Source of the DNA: Pseudonocardia xinjiangensis
GTDB lineage: Bacteria; Actinomycetota; Actinomycetes; Mycobacteriales; Pseudonocardiaceae
NCBI RefSeq assembly: GCF_012911925.1
Contig: NZ_JAAXKY010000008.1
Span: forward strand, 1-64,000
Direction: 5' to 3'
DNA length: 64,000 nt
In this document: piece by piece, positions 13,027 to 21,585 of the stretch
Numbering within the stretch: the first letter of the stretch is position 1
Layout: every line of letters begins with the position of its first letter
Program-made: the position numbers and the translations under genes
The notes under the pieces: generated by a model
Seen by the model: only the letters and a program-made list of their open reading frames with translations
The model's database searches: none
What the model was told of the DNA's origin: nothing

Positions 13027-14417
13027 GACGCGACCGCCGGCGCCGGATCCGCCCCCGCGCGGACCGTGCGGGCCGCCGGCACCAGGTACCGGCTGACGCT
13101 GCGCAGCTTCTCCCGCGTCTCCTCGAACTCCCGCTCGGGCGTCGACTGCCCCACCACCCCGGCACCCGCGCGGAGCCAGGTGCGCCCGCCCTGCTGGAAG
13201 ACGGTGCGCAGCACGAGCGCCGCGTCCAGGCTGCCGTCGGCGTCCGCCACGACCACCGCCCCGCTGTAGAGCCCCCGCTGCTCGGTCTCGTGGTCGCGGA
13301 TGGCCGCGCAGGCGGCCGGCTTCGGCAGCCCCGAGGCGGTGACGGCGGGGAACAGCCCGGCGAACGCGTCCCAGCAGGTGCGCCCCTCCCGGAGCCGGCC
13401 GGTCACCCTCGACGCGAGGTGCTGCACGCTGCCTCGCTCGCTGACCTGCATGAACCCGTCGACATGCACCGATCCGGGACGGCACATCGCGGCGATCTCG
13501 TCGTGCGCGCCCTGCACCGACACCGCGTGCTCGAAGACCTCCTTCGGGTCGGTCAGCAGCTCCCGGCGCAGCTTCAGGTCCATCGCGGCGTCCCCGGACA
13601 GCGCGCGGGTGCCCGCCAGCGGCTGGGTGGACACCGTGCCGTCGGCCGCGACCTCGACGATCGTCTCCGGGCTGAACCCGGCGGCGCACAGGTCCCCGAG
13701 CCGCAGCAGGAACGACCGCGCCGGGGTGTTGCCCCGGCGGCCGGCCTCGTAGGTGGCCGCGAGGTCGAGCTCCTCGGCGACCGGGACCACCCGGGAGAGG
13801 ATCACCTTCTGCAGCCGCTCGGCGCGGATGTCCGCGACGGCGTCGGCCACGGCACGCCGGTAGTCGGCGCCACCCGCGGAGTCGTCCACCGTGGCGCGGG
13901 CCGTGGGCAGTGCTGGTCCGGCCCCGTCGTCGAGTCGGGCGTCGTCGAGCCGGGCGGCGAGCTCGGTGAGGCCTGCGGGCCGCACGTCCCGCAGTTCCGT
14001 GGCGCCCGCCGACAGGCGCACCTCCTGCTCGGGCACGACCAGGTGCAGCAGCGGGCCCGCACCCACCGCCTCGGGCAGGCCGTGGAGCAGGTAGCTGAGC
14101 TCGAACGCGATCCAGCCGTACGCGCGCCAGCCCTCGATCCCGGTGCCGGCAAGCAGTTCGGCGACACGGTCGAGCGGCCGGTCGCCCGCCGGCACCAGCG
14201 TTGTGGTCGGGCCGTGGCGGAAGTGGATGCCGTCGCGGTCCAGCAGCACCTCGACGAGCGCTCCCGCCCCGTAGGACACCTCGTCGGGACGCTCGTAGAG
14301 CACGTAGGGGCCCCGGCTGGAGCGGGCGAGCCGCAGCGCCGCCGAGAGCGGGTCGACGCCGGTGGGCCCCGGGGTCCGGCAGTACTGCGGCGTGCGACGA
14401 GGCGTGAGCTCAGGCAC
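13023..14417 (-). CDS. Salicylate synthase (MbtI/Irp9 family)
   Basis: This chorismate-utilizing enzyme of 464 residues converts chorismate to salicylate through isochorismate. Typical signatures are QKVILSR with the general-base lysine near residue 203, the segment SERGSVQHLASRV, the ASGLPK motif, and a C-terminal AGAGVV segment. Length and motifs fit MbtI-type single enzymes rather than EntC plus a separate lyase. The GTG start at 14417 overlaps the end of the MbtH gene by 8 bases; its stop overlaps the next NRPS gene by 4. It supplies the aryl cap activated by the ligase at 7907-9542. Confidence 0.95.
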   Translation of the reverse strand: MPELTPRRTPQYCRTPGPTGVDPLSAALRLARSSRGPYVLYERPDEVSYGAGALVEVLLDRDGIHFRHGPTTTLVPAGDRPLDRVAELLAGTGIEGWRAYGWIAFELSYLLHGLPEAVGAGPLLHLVVPEQEVRLSAGATELRDVRPAGLTELAARLDDARLDDGAGPALPTARATVDDSAGGADYRRAVADAVADIRAERLQKVILSRVVPVAEELDLAATYEAGRRGNTPARSFLLRLGDLCAAGFSPETIVEVAADGTVSTQPLAGTRALSGDAAMDLKLRRELLTDPKEVFEHAVSVQGAHDEIAAMCRPGSVHVDGFMQVSERGSVQHLASRVTGRLREGRTCWDAFAGLFPAVTASGLPKPAACAAIRDHETEQRGLYSGAVVVADADGSLDAALVLRTVFQQGGRTWLRAGAGVVGQSTPEREFEETREKLRSVSRYLVPAARTVRAGADPAPAVAS

Positions 14418-14646
14418 GGGTGCGGCCCGCCGCGTCGGCGTCCATCTGGGCGATGAGGCTGGCCGGGCGCATGTCGGTCCAGGTCTCCTCGATGTGGTCG
14501 AGGCACTCCTGCCGGGCAGCGGGCCCGTGGGCGACCGTCCAGCCCTCGGGCACCCGCACGAACGTCGGCCACAACGAGTACTGGCCCTCGGCGTTCACCA
14601 GTGCGTAGAACGTGCCGCTGTCGTCGTCGAAGGGGTTGGTGGACAT
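14410..14646 (-). CDS. MbtH-like NRPS chaperone
   Basis: This is a 78-residue MbtH-like protein, the small partner that binds and stabilises adenylation domains. Seen in the sequence: N-terminal NPFDD, the core NAEGQYSLWP, VPEGWTV and the C-terminal TDMRPASL, all diagnostic. The start ATG at 14646 has an upstream GGAGGA-type ribosome binding site. It lies 40 bases after the N-monooxygenase gene and overlaps the salicylate synthase gene, so it is translated within the siderophore operon. Its likely clients are the A domains encoded at 1-7910 and 9538-13026. Confidence 0.96.
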   Translation of the reverse strand: MSTNPFDDDSGTFYALVNAEGQYSLWPTFVRVPEGWTVAHGPAARQECLDHIEETWTDMRPASLIAQMDADAAGRTRA

Positions 14647-14686
14647 CGGTCCTCCTGGTGCTCGTGGGTAGCCGGAGAGGCCCCGG

Positions 14687-16051
14687 TCAGCGGGACGTGG
14701 CGGAGGCGGGTAAGCCGTCCGCGCGACGGTCCACGGTGGAGGCGGCCGAGCGGGCCGCGATGGACGTGACGATCTCGCCGCTGCGCACCGCCGTGGTGGA
14801 CAGCAACGTCGAGGAGAGGCCGTGGGTGTGCTCGGTGGGGCCCTGCAGGTAGACACCTGCGGTGACCTCGGGGGCGGTGACCACCCGGTAGTCACGGTGG
14901 ACGGCCAGCCGGCCCACGGTGTCGCAGTGGCAGTAGGCGCCGAACGGGCCGAGCAGCTCCAGCGGGTCGCACGGCCGGTAGCCGGTGGCGAAGACGACGA
15001 GGTCGGCGACGAGCACGTCCCGCGTGCCGTCGAGCATCGACTCGATCGCCAGCTCGACCCTGTCCTCCACCTGCACCGCGCCGGCCGCCCGGGTGACGTT
15101 GAGGAACCGCAACCGCTCACGGCCCGCCACGCGTTCGTGGTAGTGCCGGCGGTAGAGCGTCTCGATCAGCTCGGGGTCGACCACGGAGTAGTTCGTGTTG
15201 GCGTGGTAGCCCAGGATCAGGCGCTTGGCCTCGTCCGGCGCGGAGTAGAAGTCGTCGACGGCGCCGGGGTCGAAGATCCGGTTCGCGAACGAGGTGTCGT
15301 CGGCCGGGCTGTAGCCGTAGCGGGTGAAGACGGCACAGACCTCGGCGTCGGGGAAGGTCCGGTGCAGGTGGTCGACGTTCTCCGCGGCGCTCTGCCCGGC
15401 GCCGACCACCGCGACCCGGGCAGGCGGCCTGCCGGCCAGCTCACCGAGCCGGGTGAGCAGGTCGCTGCTGTGCCAGATCCGCTCCCCCAGCACCGCACCG
15501 GACGGGAGGTGGGGCCGCAGCCCGGTGGCGAGCACGACGTTGCGGGCCGGCTGGCGGACGGTGCGCCCGGCGGAGTCGCGGACCTCGACGACCAGATGGT
15601 CGACGCTCCCGTCGACCCCGACGGCGGGCTCGATCGCCAGGACCTCGCAGCCGTAGTCGACCTGCCCGGCGAAGCGCGCGGCGGCCCACTCCAGGTAGTC
15701 GTGGAACTCCAGGCGGGTGGGGAACACGCTGCCGTAGTTGATGAAGTCGACCAGCCGGTCGTGGCGCTTGAGGTAGGCCAGGAAGCTGAACGGGCTGGTC
15801 GGGTTGCGCAGTGTCACCAGGTCCTTCAGGAAGGAGACCTGCATCGTCGCGTCCTCGAGCAGCATGCCGCGGTGCCAGCCGAACCGGGCCTGCTTCTCGA
15901 CGAACCGGCATGTCAGCCGCTCGGACGCGGTGGCGTTGTGCTCGGCGACGGCGATCGCGAGCCCGAGGTTGGACGGGCCGAAGCCGACCCCGACGACGTC
16001 CAGGATCTCCGTCCTGACCGAGGCGGAGTGTCCACGCCGGGGGTGCACCAT
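14687..16051 (-). CDS. L-ornithine/L-lysine N-hydroxylase for hydroxamate siderophore
   Basis: This FAD- and NADPH-dependent N-monooxygenase of the SidA/PvdA/CchB family has 454 residues. It hydroxylates the side-chain amine of ornithine or lysine to give the hydroxamate iron ligand. Seen: N-terminal FAD motif GVGFGPSNLGLAIA, an NADPH-type motif VVGAGQSAAENVDHL, HANTNYSVVD and C-terminal ATGYRP. The ANTNYSVVD segment resembles ornithine N5-hydroxylases more than lysine ones, but that is a judgement by eye. ATG at 16051 has a GGAAGGACG ribosome binding site. It is the first gene of the operon, and an iron box lies about 25-45 bases upstream. Confidence 0.93.
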   Translation of the reverse strand: MVHPRRGHSASVRTEILDVVGVGFGPSNLGLAIAVAEHNATASERLTCRFVEKQARFGWHRGMLLEDATMQVSFLKDLVTLRNPTSPFSFLAYLKRHDRLVDFINYGSVFPTRLEFHDYLEWAAARFAGQVDYGCEVLAIEPAVGVDGSVDHLVVEVRDSAGRTVRQPARNVVLATGLRPHLPSGAVLGERIWHSSDLLTRLGELAGRPPARVAVVGAGQSAAENVDHLHRTFPDAEVCAVFTRYGYSPADDTSFANRIFDPGAVDDFYSAPDEAKRLILGYHANTNYSVVDPELIETLYRRHYHERVAGRERLRFLNVTRAAGAVQVEDRVELAIESMLDGTRDVLVADLVVFATGYRPCDPLELLGPFGAYCHCDTVGRLAVHRDYRVVTAPEVTAGVYLQGPTEHTHGLSSTLLSTTAVRSGEIVTSIAARSAASTVDRRADGLPASATSR

Positions 16052-16075
16052 CGTCGTCCTTCCGGCCGGGGAGAT

Positions 16076-16097
16076 CTGGGTAGGCTTACCTTACAAG
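16076..16097 (-). promoter_or_regulatory. Candidate IdeR/DmdR iron box
   Basis: On the minus strand the segment GTAAGGTAAGCCTACCCA resembles the IdeR/DtxR consensus TTAGGTTAGGCTAACCTAA, with about 11 of 19 matches, including the central GCCT and flanking AGG and ACC. It sits just upstream of the N-hydroxylase start, where a repressor would block the siderophore operon when iron is sufficient. Confidence 0.6.
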
Positions 16098-16196
16098 CCG
16101 TGGTCGACATCGCCCCCCTCGTCCGGAATCAGTGATTTTTATTACCTACGGGTTGCCTCCGATGACGTTCCGTGTGAAGTGCGCAGCGGTGACGAC

Positions 16197-18317
16197 TCAG
16201 CCGAAGCCGACGCGCAGCCCGGCGGGAGCACTGATCAGCGTGGTGCCGTCGCCGTCATGGACGACGGAGAGCTCACCCCCCGCGAGGTTGATCCCGAGGG
16301 CCTCGAACCGGGTCACCCCCCGGGGAAGCACGGGGTTGAGCGACAGGGTCCCGGCGGGCACATCGGGATCCAGCCCGAGGCACAGCGCGACGATCGCCAG
16401 CGGCACACCTGCTGCCCAGGCCTGCGGACGGCAGGCGGTCGGGTAGGGCACCGGGAAGTCGCCCGGCTCACGGCGGTGTCCCCCGAAGAGCTCGGGTAGT
16501 CGGTCGTCGAAGACCGCCAGCGCGTCGAGCAGGTCACCGGCGAGCTGCATCGCAGGCTCGTCGAGCCCGTACCGGCGCAGACCCTCGCAGGCCAGCACGG
16601 TGTCGTGCGGCCAGACCGAGCCAACGTGGTAGGAGATCGGGTTGAAGCCCGCCATCTCGCCGGAGAGCGTGCGCAGTCCCCAGCCGCTGGCCATCGCCGG
16701 GCTCACCAGGTGTGCAGCGACCTGCTCGGCCTCGTCCTGGGACGGGACGCCGCACCACAGCAGGTGCGCCATGTTCGAGCTGATCGCATCGACCTGCCGT
16801 TTGTCACCGTCCAGAGCGAAGGCGAACGAGCCCGGCGCACCGCCGGAGCCCGGCCGCCAGTACCGGCGCCGGATCAGCTCCCGCAGCTCGTCCGCCTCCG
16901 CCATCAGGTCAGCGGCCTCTGCGTGGTCTCCGAGGTGAGCCAGCACCGCCGCGAGCTCACGCCGGGCCCGGTAGGCGTAGCCCTGCACCTCGACGAGCGC
17001 GACGGGCGGCCGGACGAGCCGGCCGTCGGCGAACTGAACACCGTTCTCGGAGTCCTTCCAGCCCTGGTTGGCCAACGACCGCGATCCTGTGGGGCTGTAC
17101 TCGACCAGCCCGTCACCGTCGAGGTCACCAGGGCCGCGGAGCCACCCCAGTGCCGCCCTGGCAGCGGGCAGCAGAGTCTCGATCGCCTCCCGCGGGGCGC
17201 CCCACCGCATCGCCTGGCCCAGGACGATCAGGAAGAGCGGGGTCGAGTCGACGCTGCCGAAGTACGGCTTCGCTCCGCCGACCGTGCCCTCCCCCAACCA
17301 CGGGCGGTCGCCGAAGCGCACCTCGTGCAGGATCTTCCCCGGCTGCTCCTCGTTGCCCGGGTCGTCGACCCGGCCCTGCCGGGCGGCCAGTGCCGTCACG
17401 GCGTCGAGCATCAGTTCCGGCCGGAAGGCGCGGGCCTGGTAGCTGGAGATCAGCACGTCCCGGCCGAACAGCGCCACGAACCACGGAATCCCGGCGGCGA
17501 GCAGCCTCCGGGAGCTGTCCTGGTCGTCCGGGATGCTCAGCGCGTCGAGATCGACGAGCGAGCGCCGGCAACCCCGGGCGAGGTGCTCGGGCCGGCTGCG
17601 CACCACCGGATCCGGCACCGCCGCGGCACCGACCCGCTGGGGCAGCGTCGCACGCTGCTCGTTGCCCTGGCCGCGCAACGCCCGCACCTCGATCCGCAGC
17701 ACCCACGGCCGGTCGCGGTGCAGGACCGTGTCCCACACCGCCTCACCGTCGGCCAGCACGTCAGGCGCCGGATCGAGGTGCACCGTCGTCGTGCGTGGCG
17801 TCCCGGCGGCCTCGAAGCACAGCAGGCCCGATGCCTGCTGTACCGCAACGCTGGGCGACGGCACACCGGGATCCCCGCCGAGCCGGCGTACCTCGAAGAT
17901 GTCGGCGAAGTCGGAGTCCATCCGGATCGAGAGGCGCAACCGCACCGGCTCGGGCGTCCAGCAGCGCAGCGTGAGGGTCTCCGCCATTCCCCCTGCCGTG
18001 ACGTGGCGCAGCCGCTCGCACTCGACCGGCGCATCCGGCAGCCGGTCCTGCAGGGTGGCGTAGCTGCGGAACCGGGCCACATCCGGACTGATCAGGCCCG
18101 ATCCCAGATGCCGCAACGGTTCGCCGTCCACCGCCACCTGCAGCCGGGACAGGTGGCGGGTGTCGTCGGTGATCAGGCCGAACGGGCCGGGCGCGATGTC
18201 GCCGCGCTCGTCCGAGATCACGACGGTCAGCCCGGCGATGGCGGTGATCGTCCCGGGACCGGCGAGCACGCCCTGGGTCGGGCCCTCGTCCCGTTCGGCT
18301 TCGATGCCGGCGGTCAT
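16197..18317 (-). CDS. Glycogen debranching enzyme-like amylo-alpha-1,6-glucosidase
   Basis: The 706-residue protein has an N-terminal GDE_N-type beta domain (GLITDDTRHLS, residues 40-230) and a C-terminal alpha/alpha-toroid glycosidase domain (from about 270). Seen in the catalytic half: WFVALFGRDVLISSYQ, GDLDGDGLVEY, QGWKDSENG and SYHVGSVWPHD, all typical of the amylo-1,6-glucosidase family. The likely role is trimming alpha-1,6 branches or a related oligosaccharide in the cytoplasm. The ATG at 18317 overlaps the stop of the glycosyltransferase gene upstream (ATGA), so the two are one transcript. It ends 145 bases before the siderophore operon on the same strand and is probably not part of it. 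Confidence 0.88.
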   Translation of the reverse strand: MTAGIEAERDEGPTQGVLAGPGTITAIAGLTVVISDERGDIAPGPFGLITDDTRHLSRLQVAVDGEPLRHLGSGLISPDVARFRSYATLQDRLPDAPVECERLRHVTAGGMAETLTLRCWTPEPVRLRLSIRMDSDFADIFEVRRLGGDPGVPSPSVAVQQASGLLCFEAAGTPRTTTVHLDPAPDVLADGEAVWDTVLHRDRPWVLRIEVRALRGQGNEQRATLPQRVGAAAVPDPVVRSRPEHLARGCRRSLVDLDALSIPDDQDSSRRLLAAGIPWFVALFGRDVLISSYQARAFRPELMLDAVTALAARQGRVDDPGNEEQPGKILHEVRFGDRPWLGEGTVGGAKPYFGSVDSTPLFLIVLGQAMRWGAPREAIETLLPAARAALGWLRGPGDLDGDGLVEYSPTGSRSLANQGWKDSENGVQFADGRLVRPPVALVEVQGYAYRARRELAAVLAHLGDHAEAADLMAEADELRELIRRRYWRPGSGGAPGSFAFALDGDKRQVDAISSNMAHLLWCGVPSQDEAEQVAAHLVSPAMASGWGLRTLSGEMAGFNPISYHVGSVWPHDTVLACEGLRRYGLDEPAMQLAGDLLDALAVFDDRLPELFGGHRREPGDFPVPYPTACRPQAWAAGVPLAIVALCLGLDPDVPAGTLSLNPVLPRGVTRFEALGINLAGGELSVVHDGDGTTLISAPAGLRVGFG

Positions 18318-19447
18318 CCGCTCGCCTGCGCGGGGGTGCGACCGGCCGGGAGCGCTCCCCGACCGGCGCGGAGAGCAACCACGGGCGGCCGGATGATCGA
18401 CGTGCCCACCTCGAGCGGGTCGAGCCCAGCGGCGAGCGGGGCCAGCAACCGCTCGGAGCCGCCGACCAGCGCATCTTGGGAGAAGTGCTCCGCGACGTGG
18501 CGACGGCACGCGGCGCGGTCGATCTCGCCGAGCCGGTCGATCAGCGGGCCGAGCTCGGCAGCGCTGTCACGGACGAACCCGGTCACCCCGTCGCGCACGA
18601 TCTCGCGCACCGCACCGCGGTCGGTCGCGAGCACCGGCGTACCGCAGGCCATGGCCTCGACGAGCACCATGCCGAACGGCTCGCGCCACGAGATCGGGAA
18701 CAGCAGGGCGGCCGCCCGGGAGAGGAACTCGTAGGTCGCCTCCCGGCCGAGCTCACCGAGGAACACCACGTCCGGGCCGAGGTGCGGCGCGACCTCGCGA
18801 TCGAAGTACGCCTGCTCCGCGGGTTCCCGGCACTTGGCGGCGATGAGCAGCGGTCGACCGGCTTCGCGCGCCAGCACGATCGCCTCGGCGGCGCCCTTCT
18901 CGGGCGCCATCCTGCCGAGAAAGGCCAGGTACGGCTGCGCGGTGGCCCCGAACGGCACGGTGTCCACGTCGATCGCGTTGTGGCACACGCCGGCGAACGG
19001 CAGGTGCGGCGCCGCGAGCCGCTGGGAGCGGCTGATGGCGGTGAGCCGCAGGCGCGGCGCACGGGCGACGAGCCCTTCGTAGATCCCGAGCAGCTCACCC
19101 TCGAGGGTGCCGTGCACCACGTGCATCGACGGGATCCGACCCTGCGCGGAGAGCAACGCCCCCAGCGGACCGGAGTGGTCGACGATCACGTCGACGTCGG
19201 CGAGCGCGTCCAGGGCACCGAGAACGTGCTGCCACTCGTCGGTGGCCATCCCGATCTGGACCGGCAGGTGGTCGAGCGGTTCGACCACGCGGACGCCCCC
19301 GACCGCCGAACCGGGCGCCGCGCACAACGTCACGTCGTGGCCGGCGGCGGCGAGCCCCGCTACCTGCACCGCGACCACCCGCTCGATGCCGCCGTAGGCG
19401 GGCGGCGGGATGGGAATCCAGGGTGGGGCCACGAGGCCGATGCGCAC
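18314..19447 (-). CDS. GT4-type glycosyltransferase
   Basis: This is a 377-residue GT-B glycosyltransferase. The N-terminal half begins RIGLVAPPWIPIPPPAYGGIE, with the usual glycine-rich loop. The C-terminal half carries YLAFLGRMAPEKG, the donor-site ISWREPFGMVLVEAMACGTPV with the EX7E-type acidic pair, and DGVTGF. The acceptor cannot be read from sequence; coupling to a debranching enzyme suggests alpha-glucan or compatible-solute glucoside metabolism. I chose GTG at 19447 because the conserved start of the fold begins there. The gene is translationally coupled to the downstream gene by a 4-base overlap. Confidence 0.85.
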   Translation of the reverse strand: MRIGLVAPPWIPIPPPAYGGIERVVAVQVAGLAAAGHDVTLCAAPGSAVGGVRVVEPLDHLPVQIGMATDEWQHVLGALDALADVDVIVDHSGPLGALLSAQGRIPSMHVVHGTLEGELLGIYEGLVARAPRLRLTAISRSQRLAAPHLPFAGVCHNAIDVDTVPFGATAQPYLAFLGRMAPEKGAAEAIVLAREAGRPLLIAAKCREPAEQAYFDREVAPHLGPDVVFLGELGREATYEFLSRAAALLFPISWREPFGMVLVEAMACGTPVLATDRGAVREIVRDGVTGFVRDSAAELGPLIDRLGEIDRAACRRHVAEHFSQDALVGGSERLLAPLAAGLDPLEVGTSIIRPPVVALRAGRGALPAGRTPAQASG

Positions 19448-19874
19448 GGTTCTTCTTCCGTTTGACGACAGATCCCAGCAACCCGGCGAACCCGCAGGTG
19501 CGGCGCCGGAGAAACTCTGGTGATCGTCGAGCTCTTCGCGTACGCGTTCTGGTACGACCGGCGCGCTGGGTCGTATCCGGGAGAGCACCCGAGCGGCTCG
19601 ATGGCCGTCACGTCAAGGACGCAGGAACGATCTCTCCTGCGCCAGTGAGCGTCGCGACGGCACGTGCCGTCAACTTTCCGGCGTCGGAGGAGATCCAGAT
19701 CACGCCGGCGGGAGCCGGACACCGGCCGGCGCCGGCCCGAGATTTCTGATCGACACCGCCGCTGACCCCGGAATACAGGAGTAGAGTGGGACTACTGAGG
19801 GTATTTCTGAGCGAACATTCAGGCCTGCCGATGCCGTCGTGCGCATCCGAGTAATCAGCAGACCCAGGAAGGCC
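19448..19874. other. Intergenic region between divergent GT4 and HPF genes
   Basis: These 427 bases lie between a minus-strand and a plus-strand gene and must hold both promoters. I see no protein with family-like features. A GC-rich stretch CCGGCCGGCGCCGGCCC at about 19722-19738 is partly self-complementary. Confidence 0.5.
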
Positions 19875-20237
19875 ATGATGGAGTCTCCCGCCGAGATCGC
19901 CGTGACAGGTCGCAACGTCGACGTTTCGGACCATTACCGGTCGCATATCGCCGACAAACTGGCACACCTCGAACATTTCAACCAGCGCATCGTCCGGTTC
20001 GACGTCGAGCTGAACCACGAGCAGAACCCCCGGCAGTCGAAGGCGTCGCGGCGGGTCGTGATCACCGCCCGCGGCAAGGGGACCGCCGTGCGCGCGGAGG
20101 CGTGCGGCGCCGACGCCCACGCCGCGCTCGATGCGGCGGTCAGCCGGCTGGAGTCCCAGCTGCGGCGCAGTCACGACCGTCACCAGGTCCACCACTACCG
20201 GCACCAGCGGCCCACGAGCGCACCGGTCCGGGCATGA
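19875..20237 (+). CDS. hpf: Short hibernation promoting factor (S30AE/YfiA family)
   Basis: The 120-residue protein has the ribosome-binding S30AE fold: EIAVTGRNVDVSDHYRSHIADKLAHLEHF, a basic and charged sheet, and the helix ADAHAALDAAVSRLESQLRR. Such proteins bind the 30S decoding region and inactivate ribosomes in stress or stationary phase. It lacks the C-terminal dimerization domain of long HPF, so it is the short form. ATG at 19875 follows AGGAAGG; the ATG at 19878 is equally possible. Its stop overlaps the start of the next small gene (ATGA). Confidence 0.9.
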   Translation: MMESPAEIAVTGRNVDVSDHYRSHIADKLAHLEHFNQRIVRFDVELNHEQNPRQSKASRRVVITARGKGTAVRAEACGADAHAALDAAVSRLESQLRRSHDRHQVHHYRHQRPTSAPVRA

Positions 20238-20437
20238 GGACGGGTCGCGCGTTCGAGCTCGACGACTTGACGGTGCTGTTCGAGCTCGACCTGGGCGAGC
20301 CCGCCGACAAGAGTGACATCGAGGCCATCGAAGGCATTCTGGCGCGTCTACGCGCCGCCAACGACATGGTGCCCGACGACAGCCGGTGGAGCCCGGTTCG
20401 ACCGGCGCTCCGCCTGGTTCCCCGCGCCTCGTCCTGA
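20234..20437 (+). CDS. Hypothetical 67-residue protein coupled to HPF
   Basis: This small acidic protein, rich in Leu, Asp and Glu, has a predicted helix at about residues 5-45 (FELDDLTVLFELDLGE, then IEAIEGILARLRAAND). No family was recognised. It is called because its ATG overlaps the HPF stop in an ATGA junction and the reading frame shows strong G/C third-position bias. It may act with the ribosome hibernation factor, but that rests only on coupling. Confidence 0.6.
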   Translation: MRTGRAFELDDLTVLFELDLGEPADKSDIEAIEGILARLRAANDMVPDDSRWSPVRPALRLVPRASS

Positions 20438-20473
20438 ACCAACCGACACCACCGCAGAAAAAGGAGCACCAGG

Positions 20474-20650
20474 ATGATCACTTTTCTTGGGGCGATCATC
20501 TTCATGACCGTCATCGCGATCGGCGCAGCCGATTGGAACAGCGGCCTGGGTCTCTTCCAGAAGTACACCCCGGTGTGGCGGGACGCGGACGGCCCGCGAG
20601 TTGCCTCGGGGTCCCCGCGCCGCCGCCAGCGCCGCGATCTGGAATCCTGA
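20474..20650 (+). CDS. 58-residue single-span membrane peptide
   Basis: This short gene begins with ATG at 20474 after a strong AAAAAGGAGCACC ribosome binding site. The first 20 residues (ITFLGAIIFMTVIAIGAADW) form one transmembrane helix, and the C-terminal tail is basic (SPRRRQRRDLES), so a tail-in topology is likely. No family was recognised. It lies 36 bases after the 67-residue gene and could share its transcript. It ends close to the convergent gene at 20662. Confidence 0.6.
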   Translation: MITFLGAIIFMTVIAIGAADWNSGLGLFQKYTPVWRDADGPRVASGSPRRRQRRDLES

Positions 20651-20661
20651 TCGACGCCGTT

Positions 20662-20820
20662 CTACCGCACTTTCTCCGGAATATGGTCAATGGCGTACAG
20701 GACGTGCCCGGCGAGTTCGACGGCCTCTTCCTCGCCGAGCTTCGAGTTCTTCCTCAGTGCGCGGACGACGAGTTGTATGCGCTGGTCGTAGAGCGAGACG
20801 TACGTACTGCTGGTGGTCAT
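20662..20820 (-). CDS. Small DUF6307-like protein
   Basis: This 52-residue protein starts at ATG 20820, which overlaps the stop of the DUF5994 gene (ATGA). The pattern YVSLYDQRIQLVVRALRKNS followed by GEEEAVELAGHVLYAIDHIPEKVR matches my memory of a short actinobacterial family, DUF6307. It is all-helical and charged. Function unknown. The coupling suggests it is made with the DUF5994 protein. Confidence 0.6.
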   Translation of the reverse strand: MTTSSTYVSLYDQRIQLVVRALRKNSKLGEEEAVELAGHVLYAIDHIPEKVR

Positions 20821-21353
20821 GATCGGGCCCCTTCCGGGCTGTGAACGGCCGCGCCGTCGATCTCCGACCGCTGGTCAGCGGCATCGTCGGCGGAGCGTGC
20901 AGGGGGAGCGAGGAGCAGTGCCTCGACGCTGTCGGTGTTGGCCCGGTCAGCCGCAGCCCGGAGCGCGGCGCGCGCGTGCGGCGCGGTGGCCTCCGGGGCC
21001 ACGACCAGGAGGGTGACGAGTTGCCGCCGGCTGTAGACGTCGATCGTGTCGCGGTGCTGCGAGCGGTACCCGGCGAGCCGGACACGCGCTCCGTCGATCG
21101 TGATCTCGCGACGGGTCGCACCCCAGTCGTCGAGGTTGTAGCTGACACCTTCGACGGTGCCGAGGCGAGCGGTGAGCCCGGCCAGCAGGGCGGGCGCCTC
21201 GGCGGCCAGGTCGCGCGTACGGGGCCACCATCCGCCGTCGACGGCGCCGGTGGTCGGCGCTTCCGGCTTCAGGTCCAACCGGAGGCGCTCATGGTCATCG
21301 GGGGGAACGCGCGCGACGCTGCGGCTGGCAGGAGTGATGCGGACCGACGTCAT
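20817..21353 (-). CDS. DUF5994 family protein
   Basis: This 178-residue actinobacterial protein has the family pattern RLRLDLKPEAPTTGAVDGGWWPRTRDLAAE near residues 24-53, then YNLDDWG and YRSQHRDTIDVYSRRQL. Function is not known. ATG at 21353 follows GGAGCACC. Directly upstream lies a leader of about 110 bases that is repeated, diverged, upstream of the RGCVC gene at 21586-21789. Its stop overlaps the start of the small gene at 20662-20820, so the two are cotranslated. Confidence 0.8.
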   Translation of the reverse strand: MTSVRITPASRSVARVPPDDHERLRLDLKPEAPTTGAVDGGWWPRTRDLAAEAPALLAGLTARLGTVEGVSYNLDDWGATRREITIDGARVRLAGYRSQHRDTIDVYSRRQLVTLLVVAPEATAPHARAALRAAADRANTDSVEALLLAPPARSADDAADQRSEIDGAAVHSPEGARS

Positions 21354-21462
21354 GCCGGTGCTCCGTCCCCGGACGACGATCAGCCGTCCGCGTGGACTCT
21401 CGCCGGGGACGACAGGGGCTCGAACGCCCGTGCACGGAATGTGCCCGACACCCGGAGATTAC
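21346..21462. repeat. Leader repeat, copy A (upstream of DUF5994)
   Basis: About 115 bases that align with 21779-21895 at roughly 75 percent by eye. Shared blocks include GGTGCTCC, GTCCCC, GGACGAC and ACGGAATG, then CCCGAC. In copy A the segment covers the ATG and ribosome binding site of the DUF5994 gene and its presumed promoter. Confidence 0.7.
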
Positions 21463-21585
21463 ACCCGGTTGCTGTGCGTAGGACGCCGATCGGCGGTGCG
21501 CCGAGGTTCTGAGGCCGGAACGTCACCGGAGATCACCGGGGCAGGACGGACACCGGGCCCGTCGGACCTGACGGTCGGTGCCGGA

